Positions 56,325 to 64,000 of a DNA stretch of 64,000 nucleotides are shown piece by piece; the first letter of the stretch is position 1; each line of letters begins with the position of its first letter. The notes under the pieces are model-generated. The model was given only the letters and a program-made list of their open reading frames with translations, was not told the DNA's origin and ran no database searches. Both the position numbers and the translations under genes were made by a program. Origin of the DNA: Luteitalea sp. Its GTDB lineage: Bacteria > Acidobacteriota > Vicinamibacteria > Vicinamibacterales > Vicinamibacteraceae. The stretch spans positions 1 through 64,000 of the forward strand of contig WHTT01000014.1 of NCBI GenBank assembly GCA_009377605.1, written 5' to 3'.

Positions 56325-56489
56325 ATGGCAAGAAGCGACGCCGTGCGGCGCGCGACCGGGCGAGATCGGGACGAGTGGTTTGCCCTGCTCGACGCGTGGC
56401 GTGCTGCGGGCCGTCAGTACCGAGAGATCGCCGACTGGCTCATGGGCGAGCACGACGTCAGCAGGTGGTGGCCCAGAAGCTCACTGTAA
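56325..56489 (+). pseudogene. Truncated relative of the SRPBCC/DUF4287 gene at 44459
   Basis: 54 residues (MARSDAVRRATGRDRDEWFA... to SRWWPRSSL) match the first 50 residues of the gene at 44459-44992. After SRWW the frame shifts: the DNA still resembles the intact copy (TGGTGG..CCAGAAGCTCA) but one or more G/C bases are lost, leading to a stop. The ribosome-binding site GGAGG is kept. The 3' three-quarters of the gene are gone. Confidence 0.75.
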
Positions 56490-56532
56490 ACGGGTAGGAA
56501 CGTGAGCACAGGGCTGGCAGCACACCGACTCG

Positions 56533-56817
56533 ATGGACATGGGTGCCGGGATGGGCATCTACTTCATGTTCAACGACCCCGACAAGATCACCAAGGGCGG
56601 CATGTCGAACATGGCCAAAGCGATGAACATGCCGCCGCACTGGCTGCATTACGTCACCGTCGACGAGATCGCCGCGACAATGGAGCGAGTCAAGAGCAAG
56701 GGCGGCAAGGTCCTCAATGGACCGATGGACGTCCCCGGCGGGGACCAGATCGCCCAGTGCCAGGATCCGCAGGGCGGCTTCTTCGCCGTCTACGCGGCGG
56801 GCAAGAACAAGAAGTAA
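56533..56817 (+). pseudogene. C-terminal half of a VOC (glyoxalase-like) protein
   Basis: 94 residues (DMGAGMGIYFMFNDPDKITK ... CQDPQGGFFAVYAAGKNKK) match the second half of VOC-fold proteins, including VTVDEIAATMERVKSKGGKV. The usual first beta-alpha-beta unit is missing. Sequence similarity to the family begins at about 56521, 30 bases after the stop of the preceding fragment, so two incomplete genes lie end to end. It could still be translated from 56533 but would lack half the fold. Confidence 0.65.
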
Positions 56818-56954
56818 CGCGTTAGGGCATCAGTGTGGGCGTGGCTGGGTGGGCGTGGCCCAGGGAGATCCCGCGTCCGAGAACCGGTCTCATACATGCG
56901 CGAGAACGCCCCGATATCTGTGCCGGCGTTAACACCCGCGATAAAGTAGGGGCC

Positions 56955-57890
56955 ATGGCAACGCTTGCACTGTTTGGAGCCACCGGAGCGATTGGACGAA
57001 GCATGGTCGACGCTCTCCGCGTGGACGGAACGCCGTACAGGGTCGTGGGACGCTCACGGTCCGCGCTCGAAGGGGCGTTCGGCACCGATGCTCTGGCGGA
57101 GATCGCAACCTGGAATCCAGAAGATGAGGCCTCCATCAAGGAGGCCGCTGCTGGAATCGACACGATCGTCTACGCCGTGGGCGTACCTTACTGGGAATTC
57201 CGACTGCACCCGATCCTCATGAAGAAGACGATCGACGCGGCGATCGCCGTGGGCGTGGCTCACATACTCTTGATTGGGACCGTCTATCCGTATGGTCGCC
57301 CTCGTGCGGAGCGGGTGCGCGAAGACCATCCGCGTGAGCCGCACACGTTCAAGGGCAAGATGCGCAAGGAGCAAGAGGATTTGCTCTTGGCCGCGGATGC
57401 CGCTGGCAGGCTTCGCGGTGCAGTGCTCAGGTTGCCGGACTTCTACGGTCCGAACGTCGACAAGAGTCTCATGGGGAGCGCCTTCCGCGCCGCGAAGGAA
57501 GGCGGACGTGCCCCGCTCTTGGGTCCCATCGACACGCCGCACGAGTTCGTCTTCGTTCCGGATGTCGGGCCGGTGGTGACGAAGCTCGTGCGGGAGCCGC
57601 GCGCCTGGGGCAGCGTGTGGCACTTCGGCGGTTTGGGTGTGATCACGATCCGTGCCTTCGCCGAGGAGATTTTCGCGCAGGCCGGCCGCCAGCCGAAGCT
57701 CTTCGTGGTAAACAACTGGATGCTGCGAGTGGCCGGCGTTTTCAACCCCATGATGCGCGAGCTTGTCGAGATGAACTATCTGCTGAAGACTCCGGTCATC
57801 ATGAACGACGACCGGTTACGGGATCTTCTGCCCGGCGTCCACAAGACCGCTTATTCGGCTGGCATCACCGCAACCCTCGGAGCGATGTGA
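56955..57890 (+). CDS. NAD(P)-dependent epimerase/dehydratase-like SDR protein
   Basis: 311 residues from the ATG at 56955; the frame is open upstream, but that part is not family-like. The atypical SDR glycine motif is ALFGATGAIGRSMVDALRVD. Later blocks include DTIVYAVGVPYWEF and IGTVYPYGRPRAERVREDHP; the usual YxxxK is partly replaced, here near KMRKEQEDLLLAAD, so this is an extended or atypical SDR. It is a sugar-nucleotide epimerase-like or reductase-like protein with unknown substrate. Confidence 0.75.
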   Translation: MATLALFGATGAIGRSMVDALRVDGTPYRVVGRSRSALEGAFGTDALAEIATWNPEDEASIKEAAAGIDTIVYAVGVPYWEFRLHPILMKKTIDAAIAVGVAHILLIGTVYPYGRPRAERVREDHPREPHTFKGKMRKEQEDLLLAADAAGRLRGAVLRLPDFYGPNVDKSLMGSAFRAAKEGGRAPLLGPIDTPHEFVFVPDVGPVVTKLVREPRAWGSVWHFGGLGVITIRAFAEEIFAQAGRQPKLFVVNNWMLRVAGVFNPMMRELVEMNYLLKTPVIMNDDRLRDLLPGVHKTAYSAGITATLGAM

Positions 57891-57942
57891 GCCGGTCGCA
57901 ACAGTCATTTGCTTCGGCGCGTTTCCCTCGCGTGACGGCTCC

Positions 57943-60660
57943 ATGACGTCGATCGCACCGATCTTGACCCCTCTCGGCCACCTTTTGCTCGAGCCGGTAG
58001 ACGATGCGCCGCCGCTGCCGGGCGACGTGTTGGATCGGCTCCAGGAGGCATTTGCGCGCGGTTCCGGCCATGGACTGCTGCAGCTCGGAGCAGGGGAGGT
58101 GGGAACAGCCCTGCCCGGCCTGTTCGGCTACTGGTGCGAGCTCGCGGGACGATACGTGAGCGCCGTGTGCGGGCAGCAGGATCTCGGGAAGAGTCGCAGC
58201 CACACGCCAATTCCACCTCCGCCACAGGACGAGCTCGAGATGCTGGCCGTGGCCGCGCCGCCGATGATGGGCGCGGAATACCTGACGGGGCCCGTGCTGG
58301 AAGCGCTCTGGAACCAGCTGGGGGCGGCGTTCCGGATAGAGCTCGCCGAATCGAAAACCTCGCTCCAGGACTTTCTGCGGCGCAAGAGCCCCGCGTGGCA
58401 CCTGGTTGGCCGCGTACACTTCAATCTCGCCGAGAACCGCCGCGACGAGGAGGCGCCGTTCGCGTTTCTCGCGACGTACACCGCGCAGCTCTCGGCGCAC
58501 GCGAAAGCACAACACCTCCCGCTCGGCCGCGCGCTCACCGAGTACGCGGGTGCGGCAAACCGATCTCGGTTGCTCTCGTTGCTCTTACCCGTGCAACGGG
58601 CGGCAGAGCAGTGCGCTTGGCTGAAGTCGATGGTCGACGCGGGCGAGATCTTTCACCCGCTGCGATGGACACCTGCCGATGCCTATCAGCTGCTCACCGA
58701 CCTCCCGCGTCTCGAGGCAGCAGGCGTCATCGTGCGCGTGCCCAGCACGTGGCGCGCGAATCGCCCTCCCCATCCTCGCGTGAGCGCCGTCGTCGGCAGC
58801 AAACCGCCCTCTGGTCTGGGCACGGAGGCGCTTCTCGACTTTCGCATGGAGGTGACGCTCGACGGCGAATCGCTGACTCCGGTGGAGGTCGAGCAACTGC
58901 TCGCAGGCTCCGATGGCTTGCACCTCGTCCGCGGCCGCTGGGTCCAGGTGGATCGCGCCACGCTTGGCCGCATGCTCGATGAGCTCCGCGCGGTCGAAAA
59001 GGTTGCCGAAGAGAGAGGTCTCGGGTTTGCGGAAGCGATGCGCCTCGTCGCCGGCGCGAGGTTCTCCGGCGACGAGCGGCTGGATGCTGCCGCTCCAGAC
59101 TGGTCCCGTGTCGCCGCCGGTCCCTGGCTGGCAACGACGCTCGAGGGACTGCGCCGGCCGGACGGGCTCGCACGCGTCGACCCGGGAGACGCGCTGAAGA
59201 CCGAGCTGCGTCCATATCAACAGGCCGGCGTGCGCTGGCTGCACCTGTTGTCGGGGCTCGGCCTCGGCGCCTGTCTCGCCGACGACATGGGGCTGGGAAA
59301 GACGATGCAGGTGTTGGCGCTGTTGTTGGTGCTGCGCAGTCAGGACGGCTCGCCGGATCGCGGCGCGCGCCGCCGGCGAGCGAGCCTGATCGTCGCGCCG
59401 GCGTCGCTCCTCGCCAACTGGGAGTCGGAAGCGGCTCGGTTCACGCCCTCCCTGCGGACGCTCGTCGCACACCCGTCGGTGCTACCGAGCGCCGATCTGC
59501 GAACGCTCGACTCGGGCCGGCTGGCGGATGTCGATCTCGTGATCACGAGCTACGGCACACTCGTCCGTACGCCCGCGCTCCTCGAGATCCCTTGGGAGCT
59601 GGCCGTGCTCGATGAAGCCCAGGCCATCAAAAGTCCTGGCGCAAGGCAGACGCGAACGGTCAAGCAGCTCGACGCGCGGGCGCGGATCGCGCTCACGGGC
59701 ACGCCCGTGGAGAATCGGGTCGGGGACGTCTGGTCCATCTTCGACTTCATCAACCCCGGCTTGCTGGGCACCAGCAAGGAGTTCGGCCGGTTCACCAAAC
59801 GCCTTGCCGCAGGGTCGCAGAGCAGCTATGGGCCGCTGCGTGATCTCGTCCGACCGTACGTCCTCCGGCGACTCAAGACGGACAGGTCGATCATTGCCGA
59901 CCTGCCGGACAAGACCGAAGTGAAGGCGTTCTGCTCGCTCAGCCGCGCGCAGGCCGCCCTGTATCAGCGAAGCGTGACAGAGCTGGCCAGGGAGCTCGCC
60001 GCGGCCGACGGAATCAAGCGCAGGGGCGTGGTGCTCGCGTTTCTCATGCGCTTCAAGCAGATCTGCAATCATCCATCGCACTGGTTGGGCGACGGTCGGT
60101 GGGCAGAGGCTGATAGCGGAAAGCTGTCACGCTTACGTGAGATCGCCGAAGTCATCGTCGCAAAGCAGGAGAAGGTGCTCGTCTTCACCCAGTTCCGCGA
60201 GGTCACCGCTCCCTTGGCGGCCTTTCTCGGCTCGGTATTCGGCCGGCCCGGGCTCGTGCTGCACGGCGAGACCAGCGTGAAGAAGCGCCAGGCGCTCGTC
60301 CAGCAGTTTCAGGAGGACGAGCGCGTGCCCTTCTTCGTCTTGTCGCTCAAGGCCGGCGGCTCGGGCCTCAATCTCACGGCGGCGTCGCACGTCGTTCACT
60401 TCGACCGCTGGTGGAATCCGGCTGTCGAGAACCAGGCAACCGACCGCGCGTTCCGCATCGGGCAGACCAAGAACGTGCTCGTGCACAAGTTCTTGTGCCG
60501 CGGAACGGTTGAGGAGAAGATCGACGAGTTGATCGAGTCGAAGCGGCAGCTCTCCCAGGATCTGCTCGAGGGCGGCGCCGACGTGCTGCTTACCGAGATG
60601 GATGACGAGGCGCTGCTGAAGCTCGTGACACTCGATCTACACGCCGCATCGCAGGAATGA
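57943..60660 (+). CDS. SNF2-family DEAD/DEAH-box helicase-like ATPase
   Basis: 905 residues. The N-terminal 420 residues hold a SNF2-helicase-associated region. The Swi2/Snf2 core follows: LRPYQQAGVRWLHLLSGLGL, DDMGLGKTMQVLALLL (Walker A), VLDEAQAIKS (motif II, DEAQ) and ALTGTPVENR. The helicase C half has FTQFREVTAPLAAFLGS, LKAGGSGLNLTAASHVVHFD and DRAFRIGQTKNVLVHKF. It moves along double-stranded DNA and remodels protein-DNA complexes. Its stop overlaps the SWIM gene (ATGA), a widely conserved bacterial pair of unclear function. Confidence 0.93.
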   Translation: MTSIAPILTPLGHLLLEPVDDAPPLPGDVLDRLQEAFARGSGHGLLQLGAGEVGTALPGLFGYWCELAGRYVSAVCGQQDLGKSRSHTPIPPPPQDELEMLAVAAPPMMGAEYLTGPVLEALWNQLGAAFRIELAESKTSLQDFLRRKSPAWHLVGRVHFNLAENRRDEEAPFAFLATYTAQLSAHAKAQHLPLGRALTEYAGAANRSRLLSLLLPVQRAAEQCAWLKSMVDAGEIFHPLRWTPADAYQLLTDLPRLEAAGVIVRVPSTWRANRPPHPRVSAVVGSKPPSGLGTEALLDFRMEVTLDGESLTPVEVEQLLAGSDGLHLVRGRWVQVDRATLGRMLDELRAVEKVAEERGLGFAEAMRLVAGARFSGDERLDAAAPDWSRVAAGPWLATTLEGLRRPDGLARVDPGDALKTELRPYQQAGVRWLHLLSGLGLGACLADDMGLGKTMQVLALLLVLRSQDGSPDRGARRRRASLIVAPASLLANWESEAARFTPSLRTLVAHPSVLPSADLRTLDSGRLADVDLVITSYGTLVRTPALLEIPWELAVLDEAQAIKSPGARQTRTVKQLDARARIALTGTPVENRVGDVWSIFDFINPGLLGTSKEFGRFTKRLAAGSQSSYGPLRDLVRPYVLRRLKTDRSIIADLPDKTEVKAFCSLSRAQAALYQRSVTELARELAAADGIKRRGVVLAFLMRFKQICNHPSHWLGDGRWAEADSGKLSRLREIAEVIVAKQEKVLVFTQFREVTAPLAAFLGSVFGRPGLVLHGETSVKKRQALVQQFQEDERVPFFVLSLKAGGSGLNLTAASHVVHFDRWWNPAVENQATDRAFRIGQTKNVLVHKFLCRGTVEEKIDELIESKRQLSQDLLEGGADVLLTEMDDEALLKLVTLDLHAASQE

Positions 60661-61544
60661 CGATGGACTACGACGGCTGGAGACCCTATGTGCCTGTCGC
60701 CACGCGCCGCCGTCGAGCGGCGCGGGTGTTGGCGGGGCTCAAACAGAAGGGGCACGAGGCCGCACCGGTCCTCATCGATGGCCGAAAGATCACGAGCACG
60801 TTCTGGGGCAAGGCGTGGTGCGAGAATCTGGAGCGCTACAGTGATTTCCAGAACCGGCTGCCACGCGGGCGGACGTACGTCCGCAACGGTTCCGTCATCG
60901 ATCTGCAGATCTCGCCGGGCGATGTGACTTCACTGGTCAGCGGATCCGACCTCTATCGGGTTCGGATAGGCGTGGCCGCGCTGCCGAAGCTGCAGTGGCG
61001 CGGCATCTGCCGCGACTGCACGGGCGCCATCGACTCGGTCGTCGAGCTGCTCCAGGGACGGTTGTCCACCAGCGTCATGGCTCGGATCTGTGAGCCGAAG
61101 AAGGGGCTCTTCCCGGCGCCGAGAGAGATCTCGTTTCGTTGCAGTTGCCCAGACTGGGCACGGATGTGCAAGCACGTCGCGGCGGTGCTGTACGGCATCG
61201 GCGCGCGGCTCGACGAACGGCCTGAGCTGCTGTTCCTGCTCAGGGGTGTGGACCAGCAGGATCTCATCGCCAAGGCGGGCACCGGCTTGCAACCCAGCAG
61301 CAAGAGACCAGCGGCGGCGAAGGTCCTCGAGGCCGGTGATCTAGCAGAGATCTTCGGCATCGACATAGCTCAATCCGAGCCCGCGGAGGCGTCACCTGTT
61401 CGCCGGAAACGGACGGTGCGGGCAGGAGCCGCTGCAGGCGCGAAGCCGGCGGTGGGCGCTTCCACGAAGCCGATTGGGCAGACGGTTCCGAAACGCGCAA
61501 CACGTTCGCCCCTTCGCGCGTCACGATCGCGTGGGTCGGGATGA
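60657..61544 (+). CDS. SWIM zinc-finger protein paired with the SNF2 ATPase
   Basis: 295 residues from the ATG overlapping the helicase stop. The SWIM motif CxCx(n)CxH is FRCSCPDWARMCKHVAAVLY. The N-terminus has GKAWCENLERYSDFQNRLPR and GRTYVRNGSVIDLQISPGDV. The C-terminal 70 residues are basic and low-complexity. It is presumably the DNA- or protein-recognising partner of the SNF2 protein; this is based on the recurring gene pair. Confidence 0.9.
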   Translation: MTMDYDGWRPYVPVATRRRRAARVLAGLKQKGHEAAPVLIDGRKITSTFWGKAWCENLERYSDFQNRLPRGRTYVRNGSVIDLQISPGDVTSLVSGSDLYRVRIGVAALPKLQWRGICRDCTGAIDSVVELLQGRLSTSVMARICEPKKGLFPAPREISFRCSCPDWARMCKHVAAVLYGIGARLDERPELLFLLRGVDQQDLIAKAGTGLQPSSKRPAAAKVLEAGDLAEIFGIDIAQSEPAEASPVRRKRTVRAGAAAGAKPAVGASTKPIGQTVPKRATRSPLRASRSRGSG

Positions 61545-61677
61545 CTCGGCGGCAGATTGATGTGGTGCTGGTTCGAGCTGCATGATCCGAGTGTAGAGCT
61601 ATCACGTGAGATGCGCTGTCTTCTATTGCACAGCTCGGGTCACATGCGGCGCGCGTTCGAGCCGCTGAAATGCTGGC

Positions 61678-62349
61678 TCAGTCGTGAAGAACGATACTCA
61701 GTAGGGAGCCGTTCACCTTGAGCTTCCCGTTGTACTCGATGAGGCCGAGCTTGCGGAACTTGTTCATGAAGAAGTTCACACGCGACCGCGTCGTTCCCAC
61801 CATCTCGGCGAGAGTCTCCTGTGACAGCTTGGGCAGCGCCCGCTGGGTCGTCTCTTCCCTCCCGTATCGTGCGAGGAGCAGCAGCGTGCGGGCGAGCCGC
61901 TTCTCGCTCGAGTTGAAGAGCTGATCGACGAGGTCCTCTTCGATTCGAATGTTGCGCGCCAGCATGTGGGCGATGAATCGGTCGGAGAACTCGGAGTGGT
62001 CGTGCAGCATCCGAAGCATGTCGCGTTTATGGATCCGGAGGACAGCCGTCGGCACGACGGCCGTGGCGCTTCCCATGCGCAGCGGCTGCCCCGCCAGGCA
62101 CCCCTCACCGAAGAAGTCGCCGGGCCCGAGCATGGCGACGACGGCCTCCTTTCCCGCCGAGGACAACACCGACAGCTTCACGCCGCCATCCTGGATGTAA
62201 AAGAGGGTGTTCGCCTGTGCACCCTGGACGAACACGCCGGCGCCGGTCGCAAACCGAACGATGCGGGAGGACACGCCGGCCGACTTGAGGAACGCCTTCA
62301 CATCGACCAAGGCGGCTGTCACGCTGGCGGGAGGCGGTTTTCGCGGCAT
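61678..62349 (-). CDS. Crp/Fnr-family transcription regulator
   Basis: 223 residues from the ATG complementary to 62347-62349 (MPRKPPPASVTAALVDVKAF); an earlier codon would add 13 residues. The cyclic-nucleotide-binding-like domain spans about 30-140 (FVQGAQANTLFYIQDGGVKL, MLGPGDFFGEGCLAGQPLRM). The HTH_Crp is at about 160-215 (LSQETLAEMVGTTRSRVNFF, then MNKFRKLGLIEY). No Fnr cysteine cluster is present, so it is not an FeS oxygen sensor of the Fnr type. Ligand unknown. Confidence 0.9.
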   Translation of the reverse strand: MPRKPPPASVTAALVDVKAFLKSAGVSSRIVRFATGAGVFVQGAQANTLFYIQDGGVKLSVLSSAGKEAVVAMLGPGDFFGEGCLAGQPLRMGSATAVVPTAVLRIHKRDMLRMLHDHSEFSDRFIAHMLARNIRIEEDLVDQLFNSSEKRLARTLLLLARYGREETTQRALPKLSQETLAEMVGTTRSRVNFFMNKFRKLGLIEYNGKLKVNGSLLSIVLHD

Positions 62350-62623
62350 CTGAACTAGATCATCCCACGACCGAACGCCAGGAGCCACAGGGAACGGCTG
62401 TCGTGCGGCGGCTCGTACAGGTGAAGTGCAGAGCTGGCCCTCAAGATGTGCAGTTTAGAACAGCGGGCGCGCTGAAAACCTGCTTGACTGCCTGAAATGG
62501 CGGCAGTCAGCGTTTTAGGGCTCCCACCCAAGGCGCCCGCCAATGCTGGAATTCAAGTTGCATTTGCCAGTGATGGGAGATCCGTAATGGGACGGTAACA
62601 GTGATATCGGCAGAATATTGCAC

Positions 62624-64000
62624 ATGGCTGTGTACCTGATCAACCCGAGTGATGTGTCGTTCGGCACCGCTGTGATCACGCCTCGCTGGCTGTATGTGCT
62701 GGCGGCCGCCACACCTTCCGCCCACGGCGATCCCATCGTCATCGACGAGACATTGGAACAGCTCGACCCGGCTGTGCTGCGGCCCGGCGATGTGGTCGGC
62801 ATTGGCATTCACACGAGCAACGCCTTCCGCGGCTATGAGCTTGGACGCCTCGCGCGTGAGCGCGGCGCGTACGTCGTGTTTGGCGGGATCCATGCCACCT
62901 TGTTTCCCGATGAAGCGCATCAGCGCGGTGGTGCGCATGGTGTCGTGCGAGGCGACGGCGACATGATCTGGGCCGAGGTGCTCGAGGATTGCGCCGCAGG
63001 CCGGGTCAAGCCCGTATATGAAGGTGGGCGGGTCGACGGCGCGACGTTCCGGGCTGCGCGATGGGACCTTCTGCCGCGCGATCGCTATATGTGGGGGTCG
63101 GTCCAGACGGTGCGCGGCTGTCCGAAGCACTGTTCGTTCTGCTCGGTGTGGAGAACAGACGGCCAGCAACCTCGGCAGCGAGTGGCGAGCGCAGTGGCCC
63201 AGGAAGTGATGGAGCTGCGCCGACTTGGGTTCCGGTTCATTTTACTCGCCGACGACAACTTCTATCCCGTGACGCTCGAGGATCTGCGACAGGCGGGACG
63301 GCGCAGCGACCGTCACCGCTTGGACGAGCTCAGCGCTCTTCGCGCCGAGCGGTTCGAGCTGATGGCCGAGCTCGCCCGGCTGCCGGACGATCTCAAGTTC
63401 TATACTCAGATCACCATGGAAGCGGCCGAGGATCCGGAGTTCCTGGACGCGATGCGCAAGGCGCACATCCGTGGCGCGCTCGTCGGCGTCGAATCGGTGA
63501 CTGCCGAAGGGCTCAAGGCCGTCTTCAAGAATTTCAATGACGCCGGCGACGCGCTCGTGACCCGCTTGCAGGCCTTTCGCCAGCACGGCATTCACCTGCT
63601 TGGCTCGTTCATCTTCGGGCTGCCGACCGACACACCTGAGACCTTTCGAGCCACGGCGGATCTCGCGCAACAAGCCGATCTCAGCTTCGCGCAGTTCGTC
63701 ATGCTGACGCCGTTCCCGGGCACGGTGGACTTCGCCAGATGGGAAAAAGAGCTCGGATCAGAAGCGCCGGAGATCGATGGCGTGCCGCTGACGCGCTATT
63801 GGCTCGTGCCGCCCGACCAGCGGCCGAAGGTGTATCTGCCCCACCCGGGGATGTCCGCGGACGAGATCCGTCGGGGCACGCAGGAGACCTGGGACCGCTT
63901 CTACTCCCTTCCCGTGATTTGGCGGCGCGCGCGCTTTCTCCGGTCGCTTCGGTCGAGGCTTGCGTTCGTGCTGATTTCGAAGCTGTACCGGCAGATGTAC
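62624..64000 (+). CDS. B12-binding-domain radical SAM protein, 3' end outside the window
   Basis: 459 residues are visible and the frame is open at the last base. The N-terminal B12-like domain includes GIGIHTSNAFRGYELGRLAR and YVVFGGIHATLFPDEAHQRG. The radical SAM motif is VRGCPKHCSFCSVW. The C-terminal part (LVPPDQRPKVYLPHPGMSAD) is of the DUF4070-like type. This class modifies lipids, hopanoids, peptides or antibiotics. It is clearly different from the radical SAM protein at 10077-11414. The substrate is unknown. Confidence 0.85.
   Translation, partial: MAVYLINPSDVSFGTAVITPRWLYVLAAATPSAHGDPIVIDETLEQLDPAVLRPGDVVGIGIHTSNAFRGYELGRLARERGAYVVFGGIHATLFPDEAHQRGGAHGVVRGDGDMIWAEVLEDCAAGRVKPVYEGGRVDGATFRAARWDLLPRDRYMWGSVQTVRGCPKHCSFCSVWRTDGQQPRQRVASAVAQEVMELRRLGFRFILLADDNFYPVTLEDLRQAGRRSDRHRLDELSALRAERFELMAELARLPDDLKFYTQITMEAAEDPEFLDAMRKAHIRGALVGVESVTAEGLKAVFKNFNDAGDALVTRLQAFRQHGIHLLGSFIFGLPTDTPETFRATADLAQQADLSFAQFVMLTPFPGTVDFARWEKELGSEAPEIDGVPLTRYWLVPPDQRPKVYLPHPGMSADEIRRGTQETWDRFYSLPVIWRRARFLRSLRSRLAFVLISKLYRQMY

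Noticed and set aside
57943-61544. SNF2/SWIM pair as an antiphage system
   Set aside because: The pair is widespread outside defence islands and no nuclease, methylase or other defence gene is adjacent.

Overview
The window is GC-rich chromosomal DNA whose gene content points to an Acidobacteriota-type organism, probably a Vicinamibacteria-like soil lineage. The pointers are two PadR/ADOP-type MacB-FtsX permease pairs, large TonB-dependent receptors with an N-terminal carboxypeptidase-like regulatory domain, a membrane-bound Ser/Thr kinase coded next to an ECF sigma factor, an ECF42/DGPF pair and many secreted peptidases and propellers. No rRNA or tRNA was seen, so the taxonomy is inference from gene content.

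Layout. 1-388 is the start of a BamA-like outer-membrane protein. 976-6324 is a regulatory block: Ser/Thr kinase, two ECF sigma factors and two XRE-type regulators. 6686-11414 holds a small unknown protein, two GT4 glycosyltransferases and a B12-binding radical SAM protein. Two of its upstream regions share a diverged regulatory block. 11694-12671 is a sigma-54 activator without an obvious sensor domain.

13640-17798 is the most interesting part: a lasso-peptide locus. Its order is RRE protein B1, protease B2, cyclase C, a 47-residue precursor gene that overlaps the end of the cyclase gene, and an aminoglycoside-phosphotransferase-like kinase. A near-perfect sigma-54 -24/-12 promoter lies just before B1. 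On the opposite strand (17783-23997) a TonB-dependent receptor and an atypical S8 peptidase run convergently into the locus. No ABC exporter is visible. The receptor plus peptidase recalls the receptor plus isopeptidase of exporter-less proteobacterial lasso clusters, but with a different peptidase family. My working model, which is inference, is that the sigma-54 activator switches on lasso production, B1/B2/C mature the precursor, the kinase and perhaps the glycosyltransferases and radical SAM enzyme tailor it, and the receptor/peptidase pair takes the product up or degrades it.

24371-37628 is mixed: cupin, truncated YdeI-like gene, ankyrin protein, methyltransferase, Ada-AlkA fusion, SnoaL-like protein, second TonB-type receptor, permease remnant, RlpA, PhoD and the ECF42/DGPF pair. 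37907-44992 carries two PadR-ADOP pairs, the second behind a perfect palindromic operator, and an SRPBCC gene. 45042-56294 holds a DPP-IV-type peptidase, a serine hydrolase, an Smr protein, propeller proteins, a LytS/LytTR two-component pair and a flavin disulfide reductase. 56325-56817 contains two gene fragments side by side. 56955-64000 has an NAD-dependent epimerase-like gene, a SNF2/SWIM pair, a Crp/Fnr regulator and a truncated second B12-radical SAM gene. Dispersed palindromes with GGTAGGG/CCCTACC ends lie between several genes.
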